This document shows positions 1-9,794 of a stretch of DNA of 64,000 nt, in pieces. Made by a program: the position numbers and the translations under genes. The DNA is taken from positions 2,914,001-2,978,000 of the forward strand of contig OY782882.1 in the NCBI GenBank assembly GCA_963678485.1, written 5' to 3'. Each line of letters starts with the position of its first letter. The stretch's first letter is position 1. The stretch comes from CALGYY01 sp963678485. Its GTDB lineage: Bacteria; Bacteroidota; Bacteroidia; Bacteroidales; CAIWKO01. The notes under the pieces were generated by a model. It worked only from the letters and a program-made list of their open reading frames with translations, was not told where the DNA came from and did not search any database.

Positions 1-2152
1 TGGCATTAGAATAAAAATATAATGTTACCTCATTTGCATTGTTGCTAATTGCCACATTGCTTCCACTGTAATTCCAAAAATATGATTGCGCTCCACTTAT
101 TGCATCAATGCTGTAATGATAAGTATGAAGATCTGTACAGACTACATTATTCCCAACAATTGGGCTTGCTGCAATTGGCGGCTGATCGATAGTAATAAAC
201 ATTGAAGTCGAAGGGCCGGTTCCACAAACATTAACGCCCGTCACAACCAGATTTCCTGAAGTTGCGCTACTTGAAAAGTTGATGTAGGGCGCGGCTGATG
301 TGCTGTCGGTGATGGTCTCACCTAATCCTCCATACGTCCAGTGATAGGATGTTGCACTGGATGAAAAAGTGCTGTAATTATTGTTAGTACTGTTTGCACA
401 GACATTACTATATCCAGAAATGGCGTCAGCCGGGCCAGGTGTTGGCCTGACCATAATCGACATTGAAGCAAAGGTACCATCGCCGCAAATATTTGTTCCT
501 TTCACTGTGAGTGTACCATCAGTGGCTGTTGCTGAAAAGTTTATTGTGGGCGTGCGTGAGGTGGAGTTAGAAATAAATGCACCTGTTCCGCTATATGTCC
601 ATACATAGCTTGTTGCGTTAGGAATGGCAACGACGCTGTAACTAACATTGTTCTGACCCTGACACACTGTATTACTTCCGGTAATAGCACCTGATGCCGA
701 AGGCAAAGGCGTTACAGTAATATTTTTAGTTGCAATACTTCCAGTTCCGCAAGCATTGATACCATTGACGGCTAACGTTCCTGATGTTGCATTGTAGTAG
801 AATGTAATGGTGGGGGTACGTGATGTAGGGTTTGCAATATTGACCCCGCTTCCGCTATATGTCCATAAATAGCTTGTTGCTGATGGAATACTGGCCACGC
901 TATAAGGGACATTGTTTTGGTTCTGACAAACGATATCCTGGCCTGTGATGGCGCCGGCTGCAGAGGGTAATGGTTTTAGAGTGATATGAAGGTTGTTGGG
1001 CAAGCTGGTGCCGCAGGCATTGACACTTCGTACAGTAAGTGTTCCTGAAGTTGCAACCGACGAAAAATTGATAGTCGGAGAGGCTGTTGTGCCATTAGTG
1101 ATGGTCTGTCCCGTTCCGCTGTAGGTCCACGTATAACTGGTTGCTGTGGGTAAGCTCGTTGTGCCATATGCATTATTAATGGAGCCCTGACATACTGCAG
1201 TATCGCCTGATATTGAGAAAGGTGTTGGTGGAGGTGTTTTGATGGTTATGTATTTAGTTGCAGCAGTTCCGGTTCCACAGCTGTTCACGCCGGATACCGA
1301 AAGTGTTCCTGAAGTGGCACTCGAAGAAAATGTGATGGTTGGAGTGCTAGTATTTGCATTGGTGATGGATTGCCCAGTTCCGCTGTAACTCCAGGTGTAC
1401 GAGGTAGCCGAAGGTAAGCTTACAATGCTATAAGGATTGTTCAGTGAGCCCTGACACACTGAAGCAGCTCCGGTTATTGCTCCGGGTGTTGCAGGCGGAG
1501 TGTTAACCGTGATGGCTATAGAGGCGGAAGTCCCATTACCACATGCATTTAAGGCATGAACGGTAAGTGTCCCAGATGTGGCTGAAGAAGAAAAATCAAT
1601 GGTTGTGACTCTTGAAGACGGATTTGAAATGGTTACTCCGGAGCCACTGTATGTCCAATGATAGCTGGATGTATTCGGGACGAGATAAATAGAATAACCT
1701 ACCGTGTTTTGACCCTGACATACACTGGTACTTCCAGTAATGGCGCCTGCTGCATCGGGAAGATTTTCATACACAGTTACAGTGACTGATCCGTTTTCGA
1801 CGTAATGGGGTATGCCTGAATTGCAGGATACATCATACCATTTATACGCAAGATAGATTGTGTATGTTCCTGGAAAGGCACAATGCAGGGAGAAATTATA
1901 GTTGGAGCCCGGACAAGCAGTACTACTCATAAGCGTATATGTATGCGCTCCGATAACCTCTGATGTTGCCACTGATGGCGCATTGCCAGTCAAACTGGTT
2001 GCTGCATAATGTACCCTAATACCTCCTGTTGTGGGTGCTGGTGCTACCGATGGAATGATAATATCATCGCCAACACAGGCAATATACTGGGCGTGCAATT
2101 TCGAAATACCTGCTAACAGGAAAATCAAAAAAATTATCAGAATCTTTTTCAT
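1..2152 (-). CDS. Giant secreted repeat protein, PKD-like/Ig-like repeats (5' part only)
   Basis: I read this frame codon by codon from the ATG at 2150-2152 to the window edge and found no stop, so at least 717 residues are coded and the C-terminus lies outside. Residues 1-22 form a signal peptide (MKKILIIFLIFLLAG...HAQ). After a unique segment of about 110 residues come seven tandem repeats of about 88 residues. Each has a C-Q-G/N-Q/S-N motif, then Y-x-W-x-Y-S-G-x-G, then A-T-S-G-T-L-x-V and N-x-C-G. The repeat cysteines fall near plus-strand positions 1711, 1451, 1184, 921, 651, 391 and 133. Such PKD-like repeats are common in Bacteroidota T9SS cargo, and surface export is inferred. The sorting domain would be upstream of base 1, so type A or B cannot be told. 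The function is unknown; adhesin or stalk is a guess. Confidence 0.85.
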   Translation of the reverse strand, partial: MKKILIIFLIFLLAGISKLHAQYIACVGDDIIIPSVAPAPTTGGIRVHYAATSLTGNAPSVATSEVIGAHTYTLMSSTACPGSNYNFSLHCAFPGTYTIYLAYKWYDVSCNSGIPHYVENGSVTVTVYENLPDAAGAITGSTSVCQGQNTVGYSIYLVPNTSSYHWTYSGSGVTISNPSSRVTTIDFSSSATSGTLTVHALNACGNGTSASIAITVNTPPATPGAITGAASVCQGSLNNPYSIVSLPSATSYTWSYSGTGQSITNANTSTPTITFSSSATSGTLSVSGVNSCGTGTAATKYITIKTPPPTPFSISGDTAVCQGSINNAYGTTSLPTATSYTWTYSGTGQTITNGTTASPTINFSSVATSGTLTVRSVNACGTSLPNNLHITLKPLPSAAGAITGQDIVCQNQNNVPYSVASIPSATSYLWTYSGSGVNIANPTSRTPTITFYYNATSGTLAVNGINACGTGSIATKNITVTPLPSASGAITGSNTVCQGQNNVSYSVVAIPNATSYVWTYSGTGAFISNSTSRTPTINFSATATDGTLTVKGTNICGDGTFASMSIMVRPTPGPADAISGYSNVCANSTNNNYSTFSSSATSYHWTYGGLGETITDSTSAAPYINFSSSATSGNLVVTGVNVCGTGPSTSMFITIDQPPIAASPIVGNNVVCTDLHTYHYSIDAISGAQSYFWNYSGSNVAISNNANEVTLYFYSNA

Positions 2153-2439
2153 TTTTTTGAGGATTTATGATGCTGTAAATATTTTGTTTATTGGATAATC
2201 GAAATGCAAAATTGATGCTTATTGTGCCAGCGGAGGCCTGAGAATCACCAATCATGAACCAGTGAATCACTGGTTTTTCAGATACTGAGAATAAGAAATG
2301 AATCGGCTGAGGGCAGATTGACCATCTGTGAACGATTTAATTTTTGATACCGCAAATCGGGGTAGGTTAATATCTAAAGGGCAATAAAATAAAACAGTTT
2401 CATATATTTGTCAGAGAGAATTATTGTTAATACATATTG

Positions 2440-4260
2440 ATGAAAAGACACTACTTTCTACTTGCATTGATGCTGATGACCTTGAACAGCGCCGCTCAGA
2501 ATATGAAGATGGTAGACAGTCTGTCGAGGATTGTTGAGAGTTGTTCAGTGGATACAACTAAAGTTCTTTTGTTGAACAGACTATCTCAGGAGTACATGGA
2601 TAGTTCACCGCAGAAGTGTGACTCCTTTGCAGGAGAGGCATTAAGGCTTGCCTCTGAAATTAAATATGTGAGGGGTATTGGTCGCAGCTACTATTTGATG
2701 GGTGCTAATTTGTTGCTACAAGGTGGATATAATGAAGCATTGCAAAATTTTTACAGAAGCGAAGAAGCCTATCTTAAAATCAATGATTCCAAAGGTCTGG
2801 CCTCAGTATATGGCAAAATAGGAAATGTGTTTTGGTATAACAAAAATTACGACAAGGCGATTGAACATCAGAAACGGGCGTTGCGTCTGCAAAAGAAAAT
2901 CAATGATAAGGTTGGACTGGCAAGCACATATAATAATCTTGGTGTTATATATAATGATAAAGGTGATTTTGATGAAGCAATTGCTAATTTTTCAGAATCA
3001 GCAAAAATAAAAATTGAACTTAATGATGAACGTGCACTGGCCGTGGCATATAACAATATTGCCGGAATTTATGCAGAGCAGGGAAATAATGAAGAAGCGC
3101 TGGCATATTGCATTAAAGCATTAAAGATTTATGAGAAAAACAATGATGTTGTTCGCATTGCTTTTATGAATGTCAATGTTGGCGAGATATATACACGATT
3201 AAAAAATTATAATACAGCGCTGCAATATTACGATGCAGGATTACAATTTTCAATTACAGCGAACTCAATTATCTCTACACGCGACGCCTATAGAGGGAAA
3301 TCGGTAATCTATGATAGTATCGGCGATTATAAAAATGCATACAAAAACCGTTTGAAATACGAATATCTAAATGACAGTATATACAATGTCAAGCAATCGG
3401 AACAATTCGCAGAAATGCAAACTAAGTACGAAACCACCGATAAGGAACGTAAAATTGTTTTACTTGAAAAGGAGGGAGAACTCAAAGAGGCCAGAATGCA
3501 GCAAACGATTACTGTTATTGTTGGTGTGAGCGGATTTGTGATTCTTCTTATTGTGCTGATTGTTTCGTTTGTAAGCATTAAACGCCAAAAGAAAACACGC
3601 AGGGAAATGATTCGGCGCATTATTGAAACTGAAGAGAAGGAAAGGGGTCACTTTGCAGAGGAACTTCACGATGGCCTGGGTCCACTGTTATCTAGTATTA
3701 ATATGTATGTTGATGTGATATCAAACGAAAAGACCGAGGCTCAAAAGAAAACAAAACTTATCACTGATGTGGGTGTGTTAATACAGGATGCGATCAGCTC
3801 AACAAAGGTTATTGCAAATAATTTAACGCCGGTTACACTCAAGGATTTTGGCGTGGGACAAGCAATTGAAGCCTTTTGTCGAAAAGCTAATTCGTCGGAG
3901 GCATTAAAAATACATATCAACGACGCAACAAATCGTAAACATTATCATACGATTATTGAAACAACCGTTTACCGTGTGGCGCTTGAAATGATTAATAATA
4001 CGTTTAAGTATGCTGAGGCGAAATTAATTCATATCAACCTTGTTGAACGAAACAATATTCTATACTTCGATTATAGTGATGACGGGAAAGGCTTTGATCT
4101 TGAGAAAGTATTGAATAGTCCCGACAAGGGTCAGGGCTTAAGTAATATGTTGAACCGAACGCATTCGATAAATGGTCACTGTGAGCTGAAATCATCACCA
4201 GGAGCAGGTTTTAGCGCGAGTATATCAATTCCGTTAAAGTATTTGAAGAATCCTGAGTAA
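2440..4260 (+). CDS. TPR-containing membrane sensor histidine kinase (LytS/NarX-like, HisKA_3 type)
   Basis: This is a two-component sensor. Residues 1-20 are a signal peptide. Five or more TPR repeats with about 40-residue spacing follow (roughly 70-330, motif A-x-x-Y-N-N-L-G-x-I-Y), presumably periplasmic. One transmembrane helix (about 356-380) precedes a short linker. The dimerisation helix carries EELHDGLGP with the phospho-accepting His at 410, typical of HisKA_3 kinases. The ATPase domain shows the N box (EMINNTFKYAEA), DDGKGF and GQGLSNM. I chose the ATG at 2440 over the TTG one codon earlier. A -7 element TAnnTTTG lies at 2403-2410. The response regulator starts 26 bases downstream, so the two are almost certainly a cognate pair. 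The signal sensed is unknown. Confidence 0.93.
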   Translation: MKRHYFLLALMLMTLNSAAQNMKMVDSLSRIVESCSVDTTKVLLLNRLSQEYMDSSPQKCDSFAGEALRLASEIKYVRGIGRSYYLMGANLLLQGGYNEALQNFYRSEEAYLKINDSKGLASVYGKIGNVFWYNKNYDKAIEHQKRALRLQKKINDKVGLASTYNNLGVIYNDKGDFDEAIANFSESAKIKIELNDERALAVAYNNIAGIYAEQGNNEEALAYCIKALKIYEKNNDVVRIAFMNVNVGEIYTRLKNYNTALQYYDAGLQFSITANSIISTRDAYRGKSVIYDSIGDYKNAYKNRLKYEYLNDSIYNVKQSEQFAEMQTKYETTDKERKIVLLEKEGELKEARMQQTITVIVGVSGFVILLIVLIVSFVSIKRQKKTRREMIRRIIETEEKERGHFAEELHDGLGPLLSSINMYVDVISNEKTEAQKKTKLITDVGVLIQDAISSTKVIANNLTPVTLKDFGVGQAIEAFCRKANSSEALKIHINDATNRKHYHTIIETTVYRVALEMINNTFKYAEAKLIHINLVERNNILYFDYSDDGKGFDLEKVLNSPDKGQGLSNMLNRTHSINGHCELKSSPGAGFSASISIPLKYLKNPE

Positions 4261-4286
4261 AAACTTTTGTAACAATCTCTTTGGGT

Positions 4287-4934
4287 ATGGCTGAAAAAAT
4301 TAAGATTTTTATTGTTGATGATCATGACATCTTTCTCAAAGGTTTGTCGATGATGATTGGAACATTTGATTTTGCAGAAGTGGTTGGTGAAGCTTCGGAT
4401 GGCAGCGAGTTCCTGGGAAAAATGGATAATGTTGCTTTTGATCTTGCATTAATGGACATCAAAATGCCTAAAATAAACGGTATTGAAACAACGGAAAAAG
4501 CGCTAAAAGTCAACCCTGATGTGAAGATTGCCGCATTAACGATGTTTGGTGAAGAGCAATATCTTCGTAGCATGCTCGATGCGGGAGCAATCGGCTTCTT
4601 ATTAAAAAGTATAAAACAAGCTGAACTTGAGTTGGCCATTAAAATGATGGTCGAAGGAAGAAATTATTTTTCGCAAGAGATGCTTCAATATTTTGCAAAT
4701 CCCGTTACAGGAAGCTTTGGTCCGAATCCTATAGAGGACCTGACAAAACGAGAAATTGACTTGCTGCAATTAGTTGCAAATGGCTTATCGAATCAGGAAA
4801 TTTCGGAAAAACTTTTTGTTAGTATTCGCACTGTAGAATGGCATAAAACAAACCTCCTTCAAAAAACTAATTCTAAAAATATCATTAATTTAGTTATTAA
4901 TGCTATCAAGTCAAACTATATACGACTTCACTAA
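4287..4934 (+). CDS. Response regulator, NarL/FixJ (LuxR) family
   Basis: The N-terminal receiver domain has the acidic pair D11/D12, the phospho-acceptor D57 in LMDIKMP, the Thr of ALTMF and the Lys of FLLKS. The C-terminal LuxR helix-turn-helix (about residues 150-210) reads LTKREIDLLQLVANGLSNQEI then VSIRTVEWHKTNLLQK. It is a transcription factor probably phosphorylated by the kinase directly upstream. The ATG at 4287 is preferred to the in-frame TTG at 4281, because it gives the usual short lead into the first beta strand. The length (215 residues) is normal for the family. Targets are unknown; the genes just downstream are candidates. Confidence 0.94.
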   Translation: MAEKIKIFIVDDHDIFLKGLSMMIGTFDFAEVVGEASDGSEFLGKMDNVAFDLALMDIKMPKINGIETTEKALKVNPDVKIAALTMFGEEQYLRSMLDAGAIGFLLKSIKQAELELAIKMMVEGRNYFSQEMLQYFANPVTGSFGPNPIEDLTKREIDLLQLVANGLSNQEISEKLFVSIRTVEWHKTNLLQKTNSKNIINLVINAIKSNYIRLH

Positions 4935-4940
4935 CAACTA

Positions 4941-5198
4941 ATGAATAACAGCACACATCGTTGTCGCCCCGCCTGTGCCGCATGTTGCATTGCTCCCAGC
5001 ATTTCTACTCCCATTCCGGGCATGCCGCAAGGGAAAGCTGCAGGTGTTAGATGTGTTCAGCTGACCGATGATTTGCTATGCAAGCTTATTGACTCAGCTG
5101 ATCGCCCCGCGGTATGTTTTGGTTTTGTGTTCGACCCATTGATTTGTGGAAATAACAGGGAGGATGCGATGAGGATTATTTCTGAACTTGAGGAGTAG
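4941..5198 (+). CDS. YkgJ-type cysteine cluster protein
   Basis: This is an 85-residue cytoplasmic protein with the dense N-terminal cysteine motif CRPACAACC (Cys 8, 12, 15, 16). Three further motif cysteines (VRCVQ, PAVCFGF, PLICGNN) match the layout of the YkgJ/CxxCxxCC family, thought to bind zinc or an Fe-S cluster. It starts 6 bases after the response regulator stop, so it is probably cotranscribed with the two-component pair. The biochemical function is not established for the family. The cysteine pattern is what I see; metal binding is family inference. Confidence 0.82.
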   Translation: MNNSTHRCRPACAACCIAPSISTPIPGMPQGKAAGVRCVQLTDDLLCKLIDSADRPAVCFGFVFDPLICGNNREDAMRIISELEE

Positions 5199-5440
5199 AC
5201 CCCAGAAGTTATTAAATCGATGACTCGCAGAATCATTAGTGAATAGGCATTAGAGTGCAATCGGGCTTTATCAGGGATTGACTGTAAGCCCAATGCCTTG
5301 CAAATTCACTGAAAAACAGTAATTGAAGTATTGGCGTTCCGCATCATAATGGTCTCCAAAACAACATAAAGACTGTCTTGAAGTTACACACTATGACGGG
5401 GCTTATAAAATAAGTTTCCTATTTTTACATTATTATTGTC

Positions 5441-8400
5441 ATGCTGCCCTTGAAAAAGCTGATTCCTTTCATTTTACTTGCAGGTAGTTTATTGCTGCCC
5501 GGGTTGCTTTGTGCCCAGACAGTGACGAATCTGAGAATGAAAAGTTTTAAGGTGCGTCAGGATACGCTTTCGTTAGATACACTTAGTGTAGTTCCCGGAT
5601 CATTCTTTATCACTACCGATAAAGGAAAGACTATTCCTGAAAGTTATTATACTACTGATTTTGCTGCAGCCAAACTCATCTGGCACTTTCCGCAAGGCAC
5701 TGTTGACACATCGGTTAATTATGTGATTACCTATCGTGTATTTCCATTTTTATTTACGCAAAGCAGCAGTCATAAAAAGCGTGAGCATATTGAGATTGAT
5801 GCCCAGGGCGATTATAAACCCTATATCTATTCATACAGCGACGCCAACGAAGATTTGTTTAAACTGGGTGGACTCAGTAAAAACGGTAGCATTAGTCGTG
5901 GAATTTCCTTCGGTAACAACCAGGACGTGGTTGTGAATTCCAGTATGAACCTACAGTTATCAGGGAAGTTAAGTGATGATATAGGAATTTTGGCGGCCAT
6001 CACTGACAATAATATTCCTATCCAACCCGAAGGGAATACCCAGCAAATACAGGAGTTTGATAAAGTTTATATTCAATTGTTCACTAAGAGCACTCGCTTA
6101 ACGGCTGGTGATTTTGAATTGCTGCGACCTCAATCATATTTTATGAATCTGACCAAAAAGGCGCAGGGAGGATTGCTTACTTCACAATTTTCGTTATGGG
6201 ATAAGGATAAGAAGAAGTCATATGGTGCAATGGATGTCGCTGTTTCGGGAGCAATATCCAAGGGAAAGTATGCACGCAACAATATCAGCGGAAGCGAAGG
6301 AAACCAAGGCCCCTACAAGCTTACAGGCAGTGAAGGAGAAACGTATATCATTGTGCTTGCTGGATCGGAGAAAGTATTTATCGACGGAAAGCTTATGACA
6401 CGCGGCGCAGATCAGGATTATATCATTGATTACAATCTTGGTGAAATAACTTTTACGCCGGAACATATGATTACCAAGGATAAGCGCATCGTTGTTGAAT
6501 TTGAATACAGCGATCGCAGTTATGCACGGTCGATGTACTTTGCTTCGGTTGGATACAAGGCAAAGACAGGAGGTGTACGTTTCCATTTTTTTTCGGAGCA
6601 GGATCAAAAGAACCAGCCATTACAGCAGGAATTAAGTGAATCGGAAAAACAATTGTTATTTGACATTGGCGATAGTTTGTGGCTGGCTGTTGTTCCTCAT
6701 GTCGACAGTGTAGAATTCAACAACAATGAAGTGTTGTATAAAATGGTGGATACCACTGTGAATTCCATTCTCTACGATTCTGTTTATGTGATGTCGAACA
6801 GTCCCGACAGTGCGCATTACCGGCTTGGATTTGCCAATGTTGGTGTCGGAAAAGGAAACTATGTTCAAGTTCAGAGCGCATCCAACGGACGTGTGTTTAA
6901 GTGGGTGGCGCCATTGTCGGGCGTTCCACAAGGAAATTATGAACCGGTGATGGTTTTAGTCAGCCCCCGGAAAACTCAGATGTACACTGTAAATGGTGAT
7001 TACCGCATTGGCAAACATACTACATTGATGGCAGAAGTGGCAATGAGTAATAAGGATGAGAACACTTTTTCGCCGGGTGATAGTTATGATGATATTGGCT
7101 ATGCAGGACGCTTTAGTGTGGAAAATGTTCTGGCGCTGGGACACGATAGCATTAAAGGATGGAAGATGGTTTCCGGTATACAGCATGAGTACGTACAACA
7201 GTATTTTCAGCCCATCGAGCGCTTCCGCACGGTTGAATTCGATCGTGACTGGAACCTTAACAACATCACCACACGCGCCGACGAACAACTTCCTGGATTG
7301 CATTTGAGTTTTGAGAATCGTCGCAATCAATTCTTCACCTATCGATTTAAATCCTTTTTGAAAGGCAGTCAGTACAAGGGTTACCGACACAGTCTGGATT
7401 TGGCTTATGATGTGAAGAATTTCTTCATCACCTTCAATGGTTCATATCTAACATCGGATGCACCTTCGTATTCAAGTACATTTTTCAGGCAAAACGGGCA
7501 ATTGCAAAAGAAATTCAAATGGTTCACCGTGGGCGTGCGGGAGGCACAGGATCATAATTTATTGTCACCCGGAATCGCCGATTCCCTGCTCGGTGGCAGT
7601 TTTGCTTTCGAAGAATATGAGGCGTTTTTACAAAGTCCTGATACTGCAAAAACGCGTTTCTCGGGATTTTACAAGCGGCGTCTTGACCGTCTGCCCTACG
7701 ATGGCTCGCTGAGACTTGCTACCACTGCAGATGATGCAGGTATGGGCTTTGAGTTAGGTCGCAATCCCTCGCAGTTGCTGAAAATCAAAGGTAGCTGGCG
7801 CACACTTACTATTAATGATTCCAGCTTATCTACTGCACAGCAGGAAAATACCTTGTTAGGTCGCATTGAATTTTTTATGCGCAAATTCAAGAAAGTTTTA
7901 ACCTCAAATACCTTTTATGAAGCGGGCTCCGGGCTGGAAGTGAAAAAGGAATTCTCATATCTTGAAGTCCCTTCTGGACAAGGGATATACGCGTGGACTG
8001 ACTATAATGGTAATAATGTAAAAGAATTAAATGAGTTTGATGTGGCAGCTTTTGCTGATCAGGCAAACTATATTCGGGTATTCACACCAACCAGTGAATA
8101 CATTCGTGCCTTTTACAGTCAATTCTCCGAAGCCTTAAATGTGGATCCGGCCAATGCATGGGCAAACAAAAAGGGCTTCCGAAAATTTGTAAGCCGTTGG
8201 TCGTTGCAGTTTGCTTATCGTGTAGAGCGCAAAACTTCGGACGAACGTTTATTAAATGCGTACAATCCTTTTCAGTCGGGCATTAGCGATACCAACCTAT
8301 TATCATTAAATTCCAATTTGAGGGCATCGTTATACTTTAACAAGAGCCATCCAAAATTTGGCGCCGACATTAGTTATCAGGATAGCCGCAACAAGGTACT

Positions 8401-8953
8401 ATTGGTAAATGGCTTTGATTCCCGTACTCAGCAATTCCTTTCTTCGCACCTTCGATGGAATATTAATAAGAAGATTACTATTAATACCGATGGAACATAT
8501 GGTTTCAAGACCAGTCATTCCGAGTATTTCGTGAACCGCGCTTACGATATCGTGTATTGGGATATTCAGCCAAAGTTTCAATATATGCCGGTCAATACCT
8601 TCCGAATTGTTGTTATGTACAAATATGCTCACAAAATAAATGCTGGCGGAAATCCGCAGGAGACGGCCAAAATGCATGATGCAGGACTGGAGCTTAAATA
8701 CAATATGATTGGAAAGGGAAGTCTGGTTTTAAAGGGAAATTATATCCTCATTGATTTCAATGCCAGCGAAAACAATCCTCTTGCATATGATATGCTGGAA
8801 GGTTATAAAAAGGGTAATAATGCCACATGGAATTTGTCGTATCAGCGAAATATTTCTGAAAATCTGCAGCTGAATATTATGTACGACGGGCGTAAGAGCG
8901 CCGAAAGTAAGATGGTGCATGTTGGAAGTGTACAGTTAAGAGCTTATTTCTAA
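5441..8953 (+). CDS. Large putative outer-membrane/cell-surface protein of unknown function
   Basis: The 1170-residue protein begins with a signal peptide (about 1-26, ...LLPGLLCAQ). Residues about 140-360 contain a conserved-looking segment with SISRGISFGNNQDVVVN, GSEKVFIDGK and DYIIDYNLGEITFTP. From about 500 onward the sequence alternates short amphipathic strands with aromatic residues and ends in VQLRAYF; a terminal Phe is typical of outer-membrane beta-barrels. Near 854-866 there is an EF-hand-like acidic loop, DYNGNNVKELNEF. The pattern recalls uncharacterised Bacteroidota surface proteins; I cannot name a family with confidence. It stands alone, with 242 bases in front and 101 behind. 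Barrel topology and calcium binding are inference. Confidence 0.8.
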   Translation: MLPLKKLIPFILLAGSLLLPGLLCAQTVTNLRMKSFKVRQDTLSLDTLSVVPGSFFITTDKGKTIPESYYTTDFAAAKLIWHFPQGTVDTSVNYVITYRVFPFLFTQSSSHKKREHIEIDAQGDYKPYIYSYSDANEDLFKLGGLSKNGSISRGISFGNNQDVVVNSSMNLQLSGKLSDDIGILAAITDNNIPIQPEGNTQQIQEFDKVYIQLFTKSTRLTAGDFELLRPQSYFMNLTKKAQGGLLTSQFSLWDKDKKKSYGAMDVAVSGAISKGKYARNNISGSEGNQGPYKLTGSEGETYIIVLAGSEKVFIDGKLMTRGADQDYIIDYNLGEITFTPEHMITKDKRIVVEFEYSDRSYARSMYFASVGYKAKTGGVRFHFFSEQDQKNQPLQQELSESEKQLLFDIGDSLWLAVVPHVDSVEFNNNEVLYKMVDTTVNSILYDSVYVMSNSPDSAHYRLGFANVGVGKGNYVQVQSASNGRVFKWVAPLSGVPQGNYEPVMVLVSPRKTQMYTVNGDYRIGKHTTLMAEVAMSNKDENTFSPGDSYDDIGYAGRFSVENVLALGHDSIKGWKMVSGIQHEYVQQYFQPIERFRTVEFDRDWNLNNITTRADEQLPGLHLSFENRRNQFFTYRFKSFLKGSQYKGYRHSLDLAYDVKNFFITFNGSYLTSDAPSYSSTFFRQNGQLQKKFKWFTVGVREAQDHNLLSPGIADSLLGGSFAFEEYEAFLQSPDTAKTRFSGFYKRRLDRLPYDGSLRLATTADDAGMGFELGRNPSQLLKIKGSWRTLTINDSSLSTAQQENTLLGRIEFFMRKFKKVLTSNTFYEAGSGLEVKKEFSYLEVPSGQGIYAWTDYNGNNVKELNEFDVAAFADQANYIRVFTPTSEYIRAFYSQFSEALNVDPANAWANKKGFRKFVSRWSLQFAYRVERKTSDERLLNAYNPFQSGISDTNLLSLNSNLRASLYFNKSHPKFGADISYQDSRNKVLLVNGFDSRTQQFLSSHLRWNINKKITINTDGTYGFKTSHSEYFVNRAYDIVYWDIQPKFQYMPVNTFRIVVMYKYAHKINAGGNPQETAKMHDAGLELKYNMIGKGSLVLKGNYILIDFNASENNPLAYDMLEGYKKGNNATWNLSYQRNISENLQLNIMYDGRKSAESKMVHVGSVQLRAYF

Positions 8954-8995
8954 GCTGTTTTATAATCACCATCTATGTTAATTATTGTGAAATTC

Positions 8996-9026
8996 TTGGA
9001 TTCGCTTAAATAGTGTTGTAATTTTG
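8996..9026 (+). promoter_or_regulatory. Bacteroidota-type promoter of the peroxiredoxin gene
   Basis: A TTG at 8996-8998 and TAATTTTG at 9019-9026 are separated by 20 bases, matching the -33/-7 pattern of the Bacteroidota primary sigma factor. The start codon is 28 bases downstream of the -7 box. Confidence 0.6.
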
Positions 9027-9027
9027 T

Positions 9028-9042
9028 TTAGAATCTTTCTAA
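9028..9042. promoter_or_regulatory. Fur/PerR-like inverted repeat upstream of peroxiredoxin
   Basis: The 15-mer TTAGAATCTTTCTAA is a 7-1-7 inverted repeat with one mismatch. It fits TTAnAATnATTnTAA, the Fur/PerR-type box, at all but one defined position. It overlaps the predicted transcription start just after the -7 element, where a repressor would block initiation. An almost identical copy lies at 26276-26290. The assignment to Fur/PerR is inferred from the pattern alone. Confidence 0.45.
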
Positions 9043-9054
9043 ATTACAAACATT

Positions 9055-9783
9055 ATGAACCGCCTATTAATATTAACAATCATATTTTTAATCAGTATTG
9101 GTGCTGTATTCGGACAATCATCATCGTTACCGAACTCACCATTAACAAGTGGTCCGGCACCGGCATTTACAGCCAAGTCGACCAAGGGAGATATACATTT
9201 TCCTGCTGATTATTTTGGGAAATGGAAAATCATATTTAGTCATCCTGCCGATTTTACACCGGTTTGTTCATCCGAGATTCTTGCGTTGGCTGATATACAA
9301 GCAGATTTCAAGAAAGCAAATGCGGTACTATTGGTGATATCAACAGATGGGTTGAATAGTCATCTGGCATGGGAGCAATCGCTTGAGGGCATATCACGTG
9401 AAGGGAAAGCTCAGGTTGATATTGATTTTCCTATAATTTCAGATGCAGACTTAAGCATTTCGAGAAATTACGGAATACTACATAAGGATACCGGGAAAAT
9501 CGAAGATATTCGCTCGGTAATTTTTGTTGATCCTGAAAATAATATTCAAGCTATGTTTTTTTATCCTGATTATGTTGGCCGAAATATACCTGAGATTTAC
9601 CGCACCCTGCTTGCCTTGCAGATGCATGATCGACGCGAGGTGATGACGCCTGCTAATTGGCAACCAGGTGATGCGGTACTCTTGCCTAGTCCGCCAAGTA
9701 TAAAAGATTCGGATAAGATGGCAGAAAAGAATGATCCGGACCAGTTCAGGCTTGCCTGGTATATGTGGTATCGGAAATACTAG
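9055..9783 (+). CDS. Exported 1-Cys peroxiredoxin (AhpC/TSA, Prx6-like)
   Basis: This enzyme should reduce hydrogen peroxide or organic peroxides. The active-site segment FSHPADFTPVCSSE contains the peroxidatic Cys71, and the downstream VDPENNIQ and YPDYVGRNIPEIYRTLLALQ segments fit the Prx6/AhpC2 group. Cys71 is the only cysteine in the 242 residues, so a 1-Cys mechanism is expected. Residues 1-21 form a signal peptide (MNRLLILTIIFLISIGAVFGQ), which is unusual because family members are normally cytoplasmic; this one probably works in the periplasm. A promoter and a Fur/PerR-like box lie directly upstream, which suggests redox or metal control. A bidirectional terminator follows the stop. 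Confidence 0.92.
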   Translation: MNRLLILTIIFLISIGAVFGQSSSLPNSPLTSGPAPAFTAKSTKGDIHFPADYFGKWKIIFSHPADFTPVCSSEILALADIQADFKKANAVLLVISTDGLNSHLAWEQSLEGISREGKAQVDIDFPIISDADLSISRNYGILHKDTGKIEDIRSVIFVDPENNIQAMFFYPDYVGRNIPEIYRTLLALQMHDRREVMTPANWQPGDAVLLPSPPSIKDSDKMAEKNDPDQFRLAWYMWYRKY

Positions 9784-9794
9784 GGGTGGTGGTA

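Noticed and set aside
1..2152. Tandem repeats considered as a minisatellite without coding function
   Set aside because: The frame stays open for 717 codons from an ATG with a signal peptide, and the repeat length is a multiple of three.
5247..5298. Imperfect inverted repeat (GGCATT...GGGCTT / AAGCCC-AATGCC) after the cysteine-cluster gene
   Set aside because: The arms are split by an unpaired 11-base bulge and there is no T-run; too weak to call a terminator.
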